Positions 30,482 through 39,675 are shown, counted from the first letter of the stretch. The stretch is DNA of 64,000 bases from CALMUP01 sp035327305 (GCA_035327305.1 DAOLDL010000004.1:1-64000), one strand, 5' to 3'. Numbers and translations are program-made. The notes: a model not told the origin generated them from the sequence alone.

Positions 30482-33208
30482 ATGAACCAATCGACAAGCC
30501 CCCGGCCCAGCATCATCAGTCTATTCAATGGCGACAAACACTGGTATGCCCTGTTTATCGTGGCTTTGGCGCTGGTATTCAACCTTGCCCGCACCGCGCC
30601 CGATATTATTCCGGGTGAATCCGCCCAGTTGGTCGCGCAACATGCCGGTCATGACGTATTTGCCCCCATGTCACACGTCGCCTGGGGATGGGCAGGTCGA
30701 CTTTTCGAATTTATTCCCGTGGGGAATCATGCATTTCGCTGGAATCTTTTGAGCGCCGTTGCGGGAGCCGCCGCCTGTGGAATGGTATTTCTGTTGACCA
30801 GGCGTCTCATGGGACGAAAGGATGATAAACTTTTATTGGGCGGCGACCTTTATGCATACCGGAATCTGGCCGGCCTGGTCGCAGGACTCCTTTTGGTTTT
30901 TTGCCAACCGCTTCATATTGTTTCGACCATGGCAAACCCCGCCACCTTTGAACTATTACTGCTACTTGTTTCCATCTGGTTGCTGGCCCGGTTTCATGAC
31001 ACCGGGCACTTGCGGTTCGGCGTTGGAGCCATGGCATTATTCGGGGCCGTCATCACTCAATATGCATTCGCAATCATGCTTGCCCCCTTGTTTGGCATCA
31101 TGATGCTATACGTCACATGGCGCAAAAATCATTTCCGGCCGCCATCACTGACTAGACTATTACTGGCATTTACGGCCGGGTTGTCGCTATTTCTGGTGAT
31201 TGCCCTGTTGTTCATGCAAAAACCCGGATACCAGTGGGCGGAATTAGACGGAATCGGCCAGGTTTTATGGTTTATGGCCCGGGATCTTTATGCGGAAATC
31301 CGGGTTGCGACACCACGAATTGCCATCATCCTGGTCGTTATTTACAGCCTTCTGCCTTTTATATGTGTGGTCATCATGTCAAAGCAGATGACCATCAGCT
31401 ATTTTATCCTGATACTCATTTGCGCCTTGTTGAGCGCCTTGTTGTTCTTGAACTTCCGGTTCGCTCCGTGGCCCATGTTCGGTTTTCGCCCTCTATTGAT
31501 TGCACCTTATGTGATTGCGGCGGCCTGGAGCGGATGCCTCGTGGCTTATGTGATGGGACTCATCAAATCCGCATGGTTATTTCGATTCCACTACAACCGT
31601 ATCAAATGGATACAGCCGACACTGTCTGTTCTGTGGCTGGCACTGGCCGGCACCCTGATCCTTGCTTCGGGTTGGAAAACCGTTCGCAACGAAGGCGCTT
31701 CATCAACTAGGGGAATAGCGAAATATGCCGGATATATGGTCAACCAGTTGGACGACAACATGTGGATTGTTGTCGATGGGCAATTGGAGCCGGTTCTTCG
31801 CATCAAATGCGCCGAGATCGGAAGAAATCCCCTGATCATTTCCAGTAGCCGCATACATCATCGTCCCTATCTGAATGCTCTCGCGCATCAATTAAACAAC
31901 GAACGACTTGGCTCCATGGCCGAAATGGGGCTTATTCCTTTAATCCGGGAACAACTCGACCACCCCGAAGGGCCGGAAAAGATCATCGCCGTGGCCGGAG
32001 ATCCGGGCATTCTGCGTTTTGTCATCGGTACTGCCTGGCCCGACCGGACCATCTACACAAGTGAAAAACCGAATGTGGATGCCATGAATTGGGCTGAATA
32101 TATGGAAAACCTGCGTGCGTGGTGGCGGCATCTCCCGATCTCGAAGGAATATGGCCCGTTCAACGAACTCATCAAGCGACTCCACATTCAAAGCGCGCGA
32201 ATCGCCAATGATACCGGCATCTTTTTAGAGGAAAACGGCAAGCATGACTTCGCCCGCGAGGCATTCCTCGAGGCGATTAGAATTCACCCGCAAAACCTTT
32301 CCGCTCATTTGAATTTGCGCGGGCAATTACCCAATGGCGAGTCAGCCGATTGGCTTGAAGAGGATATCGAACGCTTATCCGCGATGTGGCGAGGTCGAGC
32401 CACACTCGCGCAAATCATGGATGTACACGGGTTAATTCGCCATGACGCCGCGATCGAAACCGTTGATCAACGGTGGGGGCGCACCGATCCAGTTAGCCGA
32501 CTCGACGAAACCATCCTTCAGCTTTTACAGCTTGAGGATGAAGAGGCGTTCGGTTTAGCCATGACAATAAGCAATAACGATAGTGGCGCCAAATTGGCGA
32601 TAGCCCGCATAGTCGCCGGTAAAAACCGGCATGTACTTGCCCGGAAAATCCTCAACTCAATAGACGCCAAAGACGATTTTCAGCAAAGTGTGATCTTGGA
32701 ACTGGCAAATCTCGACATACAAATGGGGTTCCGGGATCGCGCCTACCAGACACTTTCCGCCATTCCGGAGACGGAAATCAGCGATCCGCGTATTCTTATC
32801 CTGCTAGCCAGCCTGACTGTGGATTCCGACCCGCAAAAATGCGACCAATACCTTGGCCGGCTTGAAAATTACCCCAACTTGTTGCCCTCGTTAGTGTTAC
32901 CTATCGCCCGAATTCTTGAGTCACGACAAAAACCGGAAAAGGCCATTCGCCATCTTGCCTATCTTACGGCCCTGCAACCATTTAATCGGGATGCAATACA
33001 AATGATTATCCGACTTCATCTGGATCAACAGGATATTCCATCCGCCATTACCTATGCAAAACAGCTTTTTACCATTGAATCACACAATCCTCTGGCCAAT
33101 GCCGCATTGGCATTACATTTGGAATCGAGGGGAAATCTCCCCGCGGCGGATAAGGCGCGTAGAATCGCTTTATCGGGCAATCCCTTATTATCAATATATT
33201 TTGAATAA
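30482..33208 (+). CDS. DUF2723 glycosyltransferase-like membrane protein with TPR tail
   Basis: A 908-residue protein. Residues ~12-400 form a polytopic membrane part of about 10-12 segments with the DUF2723 (protein O-mannosyltransferase-like) signature: NLARTAPDIIPGESAQLVAQ with the acidic first-loop residues, then HVAWGWAGRLFEFIPVGNHA. The C-terminal ~450 residues are soluble, with tetratricopeptide-type helices (DFAREAFLEAIRIHPQNL, AYQTLSAIPE, KAIRHLAYLTALQPFN, PSAITYAKQLFTIESHNP). It probably moves sugar from a lipid donor to surface molecules; donor and acceptor are unknown. The start at 30482 excludes a basic upstream extension. The PEP-CTERM gene follows. Confidence 0.78.
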   Translation: MNQSTSPRPSIISLFNGDKHWYALFIVALALVFNLARTAPDIIPGESAQLVAQHAGHDVFAPMSHVAWGWAGRLFEFIPVGNHAFRWNLLSAVAGAAACGMVFLLTRRLMGRKDDKLLLGGDLYAYRNLAGLVAGLLLVFCQPLHIVSTMANPATFELLLLLVSIWLLARFHDTGHLRFGVGAMALFGAVITQYAFAIMLAPLFGIMMLYVTWRKNHFRPPSLTRLLLAFTAGLSLFLVIALLFMQKPGYQWAELDGIGQVLWFMARDLYAEIRVATPRIAIILVVIYSLLPFICVVIMSKQMTISYFILILICALLSALLFLNFRFAPWPMFGFRPLLIAPYVIAAAWSGCLVAYVMGLIKSAWLFRFHYNRIKWIQPTLSVLWLALAGTLILASGWKTVRNEGASSTRGIAKYAGYMVNQLDDNMWIVVDGQLEPVLRIKCAEIGRNPLIISSSRIHHRPYLNALAHQLNNERLGSMAEMGLIPLIREQLDHPEGPEKIIAVAGDPGILRFVIGTAWPDRTIYTSEKPNVDAMNWAEYMENLRAWWRHLPISKEYGPFNELIKRLHIQSARIANDTGIFLEENGKHDFAREAFLEAIRIHPQNLSAHLNLRGQLPNGESADWLEEDIERLSAMWRGRATLAQIMDVHGLIRHDAAIETVDQRWGRTDPVSRLDETILQLLQLEDEEAFGLAMTISNNDSGAKLAIARIVAGKNRHVLARKILNSIDAKDDFQQSVILELANLDIQMGFRDRAYQTLSAIPETEISDPRILILLASLTVDSDPQKCDQYLGRLENYPNLLPSLVLPIARILESRQKPEKAIRHLAYLTALQPFNRDAIQMIIRLHLDQQDIPSAITYAKQLFTIESHNPLANAALALHLESRGNLPAADKARRIALSGNPLLSIYFE

Positions 33209-33223
33209 TCGTCTAAAAATTCA

Positions 33224-33251
33224 TTGACGCAATTAACCTATTGGGTATTTT
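33224..33251 (+). promoter_or_regulatory. Possible promoter of the PEP-CTERM gene
   Basis: TTGACG (33224-33229) and TATTTT (33246-33251) are 16 nt apart, about 75 nt before the PEP-CTERM start. The -35 match is 5/6. The leader before the gene is long enough for additional regulation, but no riboswitch was recognised. Confidence 0.4.
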
Positions 33252-33325
33252 TATAGCCAGATGTTGATTTGGGTTAGGCGTGTAGCCTTTACCGAGTGGT
33301 AAACCAGTTCGAGTGAGGAAAAAAT

Positions 33326-34063
33326 ATGAAGTCTTTTATATCAGGTCTTATGGCGGCTATGCTTATCGGCACCGCACCGGCAATGGCAATCGTCTTCAAT
33401 GACGCAACGGGTGATATCGATGCCGGCATTGCTACTGGCGGTGGTACACTGGATATCGTTTCCATGGAAGTGGCAAACACTCTCGCCGACATTACGTTCA
33501 CATTGACCGTAAATGGAGATATTTCTGCCACTGATTGGGGTAACTTCATGATCGGCATTTCCACGCCGGGCGCTCCCGGCGCTCCGACCGGCAATGGTTG
33601 GAATCGTCCGATCAATTTGAGTTCTGCCAATGGCTATATGAATCACTGGATTGGTTCATGGGTCAACGGTGGCGGCGGATCTCAACATTGGGTCTACACT
33701 GGAAGCGGTACGGAAGGCGGCACCGGCGGCAATTGGGGTGGACCATCAGCTTTGGCTGGTTTTTCCTTGAATGCAGGCGCTCAAAGCACCATCACCTATA
33801 CCCTTACCTTGGCATCTCTTGGTTTGGGCATCGGCGACACCTTCTACTTTGACGCTTATACTTCAGGTAGCGGTGGTACTGATAGCGCGGTTGACGCTCT
33901 TTCAAACCCGAACGTTTCAATCACCGCATGGGATCAAGCTTACACATCCGACGACGCAGTTACCGGATTGAGCTCCTACACGGTTGTTCCCGAGCCTTCC
34001 TCAATCGCCTTGCTCGGACTCGGCGCGTTGTTGTTTGGTCGTCTGTTCCGTCGGCGCGCATAA
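33326..34063 (+). CDS. PEP-CTERM sorting-domain surface protein
   Basis: A 245-residue exported protein with signal MKSFISGLMAAMLIGTAPAMA. The Gly/Ser/Thr-rich, acidic mature region (about 22-215) has a beta-sandwich character. The C-terminus is a textbook PEP-CTERM: VPEPSSIALLGLGALLFG and the basic tail RLFRRRA (residues ~221-245), with the PEP motif, a hydrophobic helix and arginines. Such proteins are cut and sorted by exosortase, which must be encoded elsewhere because none is in the window. It is followed 24 nt later by a strong terminator. Ligand or role unknown. Confidence 0.92.
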   Translation: MKSFISGLMAAMLIGTAPAMAIVFNDATGDIDAGIATGGGTLDIVSMEVANTLADITFTLTVNGDISATDWGNFMIGISTPGAPGAPTGNGWNRPINLSSANGYMNHWIGSWVNGGGGSQHWVYTGSGTEGGTGGNWGGPSALAGFSLNAGAQSTITYTLTLASLGLGIGDTFYFDAYTSGSGGTDSAVDALSNPNVSITAWDQAYTSDDAVTGLSSYTVVPEPSSIALLGLGALLFGRLFRRRA

Positions 34064-34081
34064 TTTCAAGCGATTTCTCGC

Positions 34082-36019
34082 ATGACAAAAAGCGATGCGT
34101 TATCAAAACCGCGTCGCTTTTTTTTTCGTCTTTTTACCGTATTACTTTCCTTCCTGCTTCTGGCGGGAGTTGAAGCCGGACTTAGAATTGCCGGGTATGG
34201 CGGCTACCCCCCGTTCCTGCGAGTCGCAGGCGCACTACCCTCCGGTGATAAGGTCTGTCTTGTGGAGCCGGCGGCATCCAAACCATACTTCTTTGCGAAC
34301 CCCAGTCGACCAGGTTATGCAGAACAAACCAACTTCCTGATGCCGAAACCGGCGGACACCATTCGCATTTTTCTTTTTGGTGAATCGGCGGCGAAGGGAT
34401 ATCCGCAACCACGCAACCTTGCCGTCTCGACCTTTCTTCAATCCATGCTGGAAGATGTGTGGCCCGACCGCCACATTGAAGTCATCAATATGGGAACCAC
34501 TGCCGTGGCCAGCTTTCCGATAATCTACGCGGTGCGCGATGCAACAGATTATCAACCCGACCTGTTCATTTTTTACGTTGGCAACAATGAATTTTTTGGA
34601 GCATATGGAACAGAGTCAATCAACCGGGTCGGCGGCAATTCACGGTGGTTGACGCACGTTTCGCGGCATCTTCGCGGTCTGGCCATTTTTCAGATCGTGG
34701 CGGAATGGCTCTATACCAAACCGCCCGTCGATAAATCGCTCATGGAGGAAATGATGGGGTCGGCGCTGGTGCCGGTTGATTCGCCATCCCGCGCACGTGC
34801 CGCGCGCAATCTGCGGATCAATCTGGATAAAATGCTGGACATCTCACATCGTGCCGGGATACCCGCGATCGTCTGCACCACCGCCAGCAATGAATCGGGG
34901 TTGAGGCCGTTGGGAGCAAATCAGGAAGCGATCGCACATTTCGAAAAAGGGAGGCTAATGCTGGAGCAAGGGGACTCGAAAGGCGCCCGAGAAGCATTCC
35001 TTGATGCCCGGGACATGGATACACTTCCGTGGCGACCAATCCGGCATACCGAAAACGCCATTCGCGAATCAGCCGCCAATCAGCAGGCACTGCTGTGCGA
35101 TATTGCCGATATTTTCCGAGACATGAGTCCGGAAGGCGCAACCGGTTGGGATTTGGTCGATGATCACGTTCACTTATCCGTCAAAGGCCAGGCCATGGCC
35201 GCCCGCGCCATGATAACGACCATGACAAACTTTGTGAATGAGTTGAGGGTGAATCCGGAATCCCTGAAGAACCTTCCCGAGTGGAATATATATGCCCACC
35301 GGTTGGGCACAAATTTTCTTGATGACTATCGGGTAAATCACACATTGCGAATACTATTCAGTGTGCCATTCATGAAACAATCGAATCCGGAAGCATTCAA
35401 GAGATTCGAAACGGCATGCCGCCGCGCGGAAATGCGCATGCCACCTGCTCTATTATCGGAAGCTCGAAGATGGCAGACCATGGCACCACACGCTGGAGGA
35501 CTTCGCCCGCTCACCGGCATGGCCGCCCGAACATTCCTGGCCTCCGGAAAAACGGAGGAGGCCCTGAATTTTTACCGCCTGGCTCAACGACAGGTTCCGG
35601 ACTACACCTCGTGGTATCTGGAATATGTATACTTTGAACTGGCTTGCCTCGAAATCATCAATGGAAACCTGACCACTACCGAACTCAACAAAGCACAACA
35701 CGGCATTGAACAGGGGCTGTTTCTGCTGGCTCACGGAGAATCCGTCACCGGATTGACGGAACGCTATGTCGGCAGGCTTCATCAGTTGCGGTCCGAATGG
35801 GCGGAAGCCATTCCCATGTTGTTAGCCGCCCGAAAAAAACTTTCCGCCGAAGATTTGGTCGCATGTGATAAAGCATTGGTAACATCGTATATCAAAATCG
35901 GTGATAAGCAGGCCGCGCTGGCTCTTACTGAAGACGGCATTCAAAACAGCGGACGCTTTTCTGCCATCTACCAACAGATGAAATCGCTGGTTGAAACGTC
36001 TCTGGCTGGTGAATCATAA
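34082..36019 (+). CDS. SGNH-hydrolase-type membrane protein with TPR-like tail
   Basis: A 645-residue protein. The N-terminal membrane anchor (FFFRLFTVLLSFLLLAGVEAGL) precedes a SGNH/GDSL hydrolase domain: block I FLFGESAAKG (Gly100-Glu-Ser, the nucleophile Ser102 in a GES variant of GDS), the NMGTTA and FYVGNNEFFGAYG blocks (Gly and Asn of the oxyanion hole), and DDHVHLS (catalytic Asp/His). From ~360 to the end it is helical with TPR-like units. It may acylate or deacylate a surface polysaccharide. The predicted coding start lies immediately before a strong terminator that also serves the PEP-CTERM gene (34087-34126), so the real start could be later, though no better one was found. Confidence 0.72.
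   Translation: MTKSDALSKPRRFFFRLFTVLLSFLLLAGVEAGLRIAGYGGYPPFLRVAGALPSGDKVCLVEPAASKPYFFANPSRPGYAEQTNFLMPKPADTIRIFLFGESAAKGYPQPRNLAVSTFLQSMLEDVWPDRHIEVINMGTTAVASFPIIYAVRDATDYQPDLFIFYVGNNEFFGAYGTESINRVGGNSRWLTHVSRHLRGLAIFQIVAEWLYTKPPVDKSLMEEMMGSALVPVDSPSRARAARNLRINLDKMLDISHRAGIPAIVCTTASNESGLRPLGANQEAIAHFEKGRLMLEQGDSKGAREAFLDARDMDTLPWRPIRHTENAIRESAANQQALLCDIADIFRDMSPEGATGWDLVDDHVHLSVKGQAMAARAMITTMTNFVNELRVNPESLKNLPEWNIYAHRLGTNFLDDYRVNHTLRILFSVPFMKQSNPEAFKRFETACRRAEMRMPPALLSEARRWQTMAPHAGGLRPLTGMAARTFLASGKTEEALNFYRLAQRQVPDYTSWYLEYVYFELACLEIINGNLTTTELNKAQHGIEQGLFLLAHGESVTGLTERYVGRLHQLRSEWAEAIPMLLAARKKLSAEDLVACDKALVTSYIKIGDKQAALALTEDGIQNSGRFSAIYQQMKSLVETSLAGES
34087..34126 (+). terminator. Strong intrinsic terminator inside the next gene's 5' end
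   Basis: AAAAAGCGATGCG (34087-34099) pairs with CGCGTCGCTTTTT (34110-34122) with one G-U pair, loop of 10 nt, and a T-run to 34126. It lies 24 nt after the PEP-CTERM stop and starts only 5 nt after the first base of the SGNH-protein frame. It should end the PEP-CTERM transcript and could limit read-through into the SGNH gene. Confidence 0.85.
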
Positions 36020-36020
36020 A

Positions 36021-36707
36021 CTACGGATTCGGCGGCGCCCGGTTAAACAACTTGGTCCAATCCATGTGGGTTTCTCGATAAACGCGATCCAATTCATCCA
36101 TAAACGCCTTGACTTCATCCGGTTGCGACAACCCAACGCGGTTGGCCAGTTCGGTTAAACGTTCATTGCGATCCCGGCGGGTCAATCCGATAATTTGTCC
36201 CATGGTCGTTTGCATTTTTTCCCGAAGTACCGACCGATCCTCCCGAGATTGAGCATTATCTGCTTCCCGGTATAACTCATCCAATTCGGCAAGCTTTTCC
36301 TTGATCAACTGAATCGTGGCGCGCTCGCGTCCATCCAGGCTGGTTTTCTCTCTTTGATCAAGGCGGTCAAACTCCCGATCCATGACCGCATCAAAACGCG
36401 ATAACGCGCTGGCTAATGCCTCGGTCATGGGTGGCAATTCCGCATCATCATGCTGGGCGGTTTCGCGCATGATGACCCGATCGGGAGGTACAATCATTGA
36501 CCGGAAATCGTGGAGCGGCGCACCGATTTGAGGTTCTTCCTCCATTGAGGGTGTTTTTATCCCGTTCAAAACATCGTGAGTCATCGATTCAGCTTCTGCG
36601 ACGATGCGTGCGCCATGAATGGCCTTCAGCTCCCTCCGAGCCTGCAACCAAAGCGCGGTTGTGATGATACAACCCGCAACAGCGATTATCATTAGCCCTT
36701 TTTGCAT
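36021..36707 (-). CDS. Membrane-anchored coiled-coil protein, unknown
   Basis: A 228-residue protein, started at 36707, where a membrane anchor (MIIAVAGCIITTALWLQA) follows at once. The longer frame upstream reads through the divergent promoter region and is unlikely. The remainder is strongly helical and charged (DREFDRLDQREKTSLDGRER, KEKLAELDELYREADNAQSR, NERLTELANRVGL), likely a coiled coil facing the periplasm. No family recognised. It is divergent from atpZ with only 24 nt between the starts, and it converges on the SGNH gene with 1 nt between. Confidence 0.6.
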   Translation of the reverse strand: MQKGLMIIAVAGCIITTALWLQARRELKAIHGARIVAEAESMTHDVLNGIKTPSMEEEPQIGAPLHDFRSMIVPPDRVIMRETAQHDDAELPPMTEALASALSRFDAVMDREFDRLDQREKTSLDGRERATIQLIKEKLAELDELYREADNAQSREDRSVLREKMQTTMGQIIGLTRRDRNERLTELANRVGLSQPDEVKAFMDELDRVYRETHMDWTKLFNRAPPNP

Positions 36708-36731
36708 GCCGCATATTCTTGTAAAAACTGG

Positions 36732-37046
36732 ATGAATCAGCAAGATAATCCCCGTTCTATGACGACAAAGCAGGACAACCCAAACAATAATCGCCCCAAT
36801 GATCCGACCCATGCATCGCCGGATCAATCGGCCATTGGTTTGGGGTATCTTTTATTGGCTGGTGGCTTGGTGTTTGTGGGTGGTGGATACTACATAGATC
36901 ACCTCCGCGGCGGCGGGCTTGTGTTTACATTGATTGGAGTTGCACTGGCTTTCGTTTATGGCGGTTACGAAGTCTGGAAACTCGTCCGGGCCATCAATGC
37001 AGATGATGTCGAAGCCAACAAAAAGAAAAACCACCCGAAATCATGA
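36732..37046 (+). CDS. atpZ: AtpZ/AtpI-family protein
   Basis: A 104-residue small membrane protein with two transmembrane helices, IGLGYLLLAGGLVFVGGGYYI and GGGLVFTLIGVALAFVYGGYEVW, preceded by an Asn/Asp-rich cytoplasmic tail. The GG-YxxD...G-xxxG-xGxGLxxG pattern is the AtpZ/AtpI signature. It is the first gene of the ATP synthase operon; AtpZ/AtpI proteins help c-ring assembly and may import Mg2+. The start at 36732 is chosen (a second ATG at 36759 is possible). It overlaps the next gene by four bases. Confidence 0.75.
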   Translation: MNQQDNPRSMTTKQDNPNNNRPNDPTHASPDQSAIGLGYLLLAGGLVFVGGGYYIDHLRGGGLVFTLIGVALAFVYGGYEVWKLVRAINADDVEANKKKNHPKS

Positions 37047-37471
37047 TGCCAGCACAAAGGTTAAGAAAACAGATCGCCGGAGTTATTCTCGTTGGGATTG
37101 CCGGACTTGTAATTACCGGATTATGTCTTTTTTTCATGCAAGATATTGACATGGAGGTGGATGCGTTATACGGATGGCTGGCGGGAATGGGGTTTCACGT
37201 TGCGGGATTGGCCGTTTTTGGGTTTGCACCGGGGAGGCCACTGGGATCATTTCTGGCGCTTTCGCTTGGATTTATTTTCCTGCGCCTGTTCGTCTTGATT
37301 ATTCTGGTCGTTATAGTATTAATGGGGACCTTTTTGCGGGCAGAACCGTTTGTGGCCGGCCTTTTGCCCGCTTATTTTATTGGAAGTTGGATGGAAATTG
37401 CGGCGCTTGCTTCCGCGCAAAACCGCAAAACATTCACGAAACAAGGAAAGATTCATACTTGTGGCGGCTGA
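37043..37471 (+). CDS. atpI: ATP synthase subunit I-like membrane protein
   Basis: A 142-residue hydrophobic protein with four likely membrane helices (VILVGIAGLVITGLCLFFM; LAGMGFHVAGLAVFGFA; FLALSLGFIFLRLFVLIILV; LLPAYFIGSWMEIAALASA). Its place between atpZ and atpB and its topology fit AtpI/AtpR-type subunit I, which assists assembly of the c ring. Sequence match to the family is weak, so the name is by position. Start and stop overlap the neighbours (ATGA with atpZ; 11 nt with atpB). Confidence 0.6.
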   Translation: MMPAQRLRKQIAGVILVGIAGLVITGLCLFFMQDIDMEVDALYGWLAGMGFHVAGLAVFGFAPGRPLGSFLALSLGFIFLRLFVLIILVVIVLMGTFLRAEPFVAGLLPAYFIGSWMEIAALASAQNRKTFTKQGKIHTCGG

Positions 37472-38255
37472 AGGAACAATAGTTCAGGAAAGCGATAAAT
37501 CATCGCTTGTGCAGGAATATATCATGGGGAAAGTGGCGGACGCCGCTTATTGGAAAACTCCATTCGGCAAAGTTTCCCTGGACTTTATCAACCTGACCTC
37601 GCACGGTCTGATGCTGATTTTCGCCGCTTTATTCCTGATCTTTTTGTTTGGCCGCCTCTATCGGAAAAACGACCTGATCCCCCGTGGACTCACCAATTTG
37701 CTGGAAGTTCTGATCCTTTTTGTCCGCGACCAGATCGCCATCGCCAACCTCGGAGAAAAAGACGGCCGCAAGCTCGCCCCGATCTTCTTGTCCTTGTTTT
37801 TCTTTATCCTGGTCCTGAATCTGATGGGTTTGATCCCGGTCTTTTCCGGTGCGACCGGCAATGTAAATGTTACAGCCGGCCTCGCTTTGGTGACCTTGAG
37901 CGTCATGGTCGGAGGCGCCATTTATAAAAACGGCCTCTCGGGATTTGCCCACGCGTTTATCCCCCATGGTGTGCCATGGCCGGTCCTGATCCTGCTCGTG
38001 CCAATCGAGTTTCTCGGCATCTTCATCAAATCGTTTGCGCTCACCATGCGTTTGTTCGCCAATATGCTGGCGGGATCGATCGTGGTTTATTCCATTATCG
38101 GTTTAACGGTTATCTTCGGCATGGCCGGCACGCCGTCAATTTTGCTCGGTGTGGCCATTTACCTTTTGAAAGTATTTGTAGCGTTTCTGCAGGCGTATGT
38201 GTTTACCCTGCTTTCCGCGCTCTTCATTAATCAAGTGCACCATCCCGCGCACTGA
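37461..38255 (+). CDS. atpB: F1Fo ATP synthase subunit a
   Basis: Subunit a holds the proton half-channels beside the c ring. The 264-residue protein shows five to six helices with the key arginine in SFALTMRLFANMLAGSIVVY (Arg about 197) and the family's LLVPIEFLGIFIKSFALTMR stretch. The first ATG falls at MGKVADAA, but homologues have a longer, conserved lead (LVQEYIMGKVADAAYW), so I take the GTG at 37461, with AAGGAAAG about ten bases upstream. It overlaps the previous gene by 11 nt. A possible N-terminal difference of about 15-20 residues does not affect the call. Confidence 0.9.
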   Translation: MAAEGTIVQESDKSSLVQEYIMGKVADAAYWKTPFGKVSLDFINLTSHGLMLIFAALFLIFLFGRLYRKNDLIPRGLTNLLEVLILFVRDQIAIANLGEKDGRKLAPIFLSLFFFILVLNLMGLIPVFSGATGNVNVTAGLALVTLSVMVGGAIYKNGLSGFAHAFIPHGVPWPVLILLVPIEFLGIFIKSFALTMRLFANMLAGSIVVYSIIGLTVIFGMAGTPSILLGVAIYLLKVFVAFLQAYVFTLLSALFINQVHHPAH

Positions 38256-38329
38256 TGAGGGGTAAATAAATGTTTTGGCAACGAAATGTCGGTGAAAATT
38301 AAACTTAAGTAAACAGAAGGAGATAAGTC

Positions 38330-38536
38330 ATGGAAGGTATATCATTGTCAGCGATCGGTGCGGGAATTGTGGTTATTGGTGCGGCCCTGGGTATCGGCAA
38401 GCTTGCCGCCGCCGCGATGGACGGTATCGCCCGCCAGCCGGAAGCCGCGCCAAAAATTCAAACCGCGATGATTATTGCCGCCGCGCTGATCGAAGGTGTC
38501 GCGTTGTTCGGCGCTGTCGTTTGCTTGTTGAAGTAA
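38330..38536 (+). CDS. atpE: F1Fo ATP synthase subunit c
   Basis: The 68-residue c-ring subunit is a helical hairpin. GAGIVVIGAALGIGKLAAAA is helix 1, RQPEAAPKIQ the polar loop, and IAAALIEGVALFGAVVCLL helix 2 with the ion-carrying glutamate Glu55. The residue after Glu55 is Gly, not the Ser/Thr found in sodium-driven rings, which suggests proton coupling. It has a strong ribosome site (AGAAGGAGATAAGTC) 8 nt before the ATG, as expected for a protein made in about ten copies per enzyme. 74 nt separate it from atpB. Confidence 0.95.
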   Translation: MEGISLSAIGAGIVVIGAALGIGKLAAAAMDGIARQPEAAPKIQTAMIIAAALIEGVALFGAVVCLLK

Positions 38537-38566
38537 TCTGCCCGCGCAATAAAACGAGGGGTTCGC

Positions 38567-39115
38567 ATGCCGGATTCAACATCCTACCAAGCCACAACGG
38601 AAATGCCGTCGAAAAGCGATTACGCCGAAAAACCCGGCGTGATCGACGTTTCCGGCTCCATGATGGCGCTAACGTACATCACGTTCGTCATTACGGCGTT
38701 CGTGTTGTACAAGGCGGCATGGAAGCCAATCCTCGCCGCACTTGATAAACGCGAGGAAACGCTTAAGAAGGCGATAGACAACGCGGAAAAAATCCGATCC
38801 GAAATGGCCGTAATCGACCAGACGCGCGCGCGCCTGATTGAGGAAGCCGACAACCGGTCCCGCGAAATTCTCGACAAGGCCAAGCGCGCGGCGGTGGATG
38901 CCGCACATGCCATTGAAGCCAAAGCCCGCGAGGAATCCCAGATTCTTCTCGAGAATGCCCGCCGCGAAATCCGCGCCGAACAGGACAAGGCCATGGCCGC
39001 CCTTCGCCGGGAAAGCGCGGATATCGCCATCGAAATTTCCAGAAAAGTTCTCAAGGACAATCTGGACGAAACCCGCGGACGCAAACTCGCGGATTCACTT
39101 ATCAATCAATTCTAA
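38567..39115 (+). CDS. atpF: F1Fo ATP synthase subunit b
   Basis: The 182-residue protein has one N-terminal membrane helix (ALTYITFVITAFVLYKAAWKPI, about 33-54) followed by a long charged helix to residue ~165 (DKREETLKKAIDNAEKIRSEM onwards), the stator stalk of the enzyme. The N-terminal ~30 residues are an extra acidic/polar lead. It dimerises and holds the alpha3beta3 head against rotation. It lies 30 nt after atpE, with a GAGGGG ribosome site, and 6 nt before atpH. Confidence 0.95.
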   Translation: MPDSTSYQATTEMPSKSDYAEKPGVIDVSGSMMALTYITFVITAFVLYKAAWKPILAALDKREETLKKAIDNAEKIRSEMAVIDQTRARLIEEADNRSREILDKAKRAAVDAAHAIEAKAREESQILLENARREIRAEQDKAMAALRRESADIAIEISRKVLKDNLDETRGRKLADSLINQF

Positions 39116-39121
39116 ATCACC

Positions 39122-39661
39122 ATGGCCAAAATCATTGCCGCACGTCGATATGCCAAAGCGTTGTACGCGTTATCCCGCGAACAATCCGCCGTGGAGGCGG
39201 TACGCCAGGATCTCGACGCGTTGGTCAATATGATGGATGCATCGGAAGATTGGAAAAACTTCATCTTGAATCCGGTCGGCTCCCACACCGTACGCGCGAA
39301 CATCATCAACCAACTGCTCAATGGCAAGGTGCACGACATCACATTACGGTTCCTGCGGTTTATTGACTTGCGCCTCCGAATCAACCTGCTTCCGGAAATA
39401 CGGGACGCCTGGATGGCGTTGTACGATGAAAACAATGGCATATTGCGCGGCCTCGTGATATCCGCAGTTGAACTTGATGCTGATCAAGTCAACCGCCTCG
39501 CCGCGCGAATTGCCGGACGCTACGGCAAAAAAGTTGAGCTTAACACCGGCGTCGATGCATCAATGATCGGTGGATTGAAAGTGTTTATCGGCGATGAAGT
39601 TCACGACTTCAGCATTTCCTCGCAACTCGAACAACTCAAGAAACGAATGATTTACGCATAA
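39122..39661 (+). CDS. atpH: F1Fo ATP synthase subunit delta
   Basis: The 179-residue delta (OSCP) subunit starts MAKIIAARRYAKALYALSRE, which is the family's RYAxALxxLA start, and ends in the C-terminal VSGLVIRIGDEVxD-like sequence (MIGGLKVFIGDEVHDFSISS). It links the head to the b-subunit stalk. Standard length and place. Confidence 0.96.
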   Translation: MAKIIAARRYAKALYALSREQSAVEAVRQDLDALVNMMDASEDWKNFILNPVGSHTVRANIINQLLNGKVHDITLRFLRFIDLRLRINLLPEIRDAWMALYDENNGILRGLVISAVELDADQVNRLAARIAGRYGKKVELNTGVDASMIGGLKVFIGDEVHDFSISSQLEQLKKRMIYA

Positions 39662-39675
39662 ACGGAAGAAAAACC

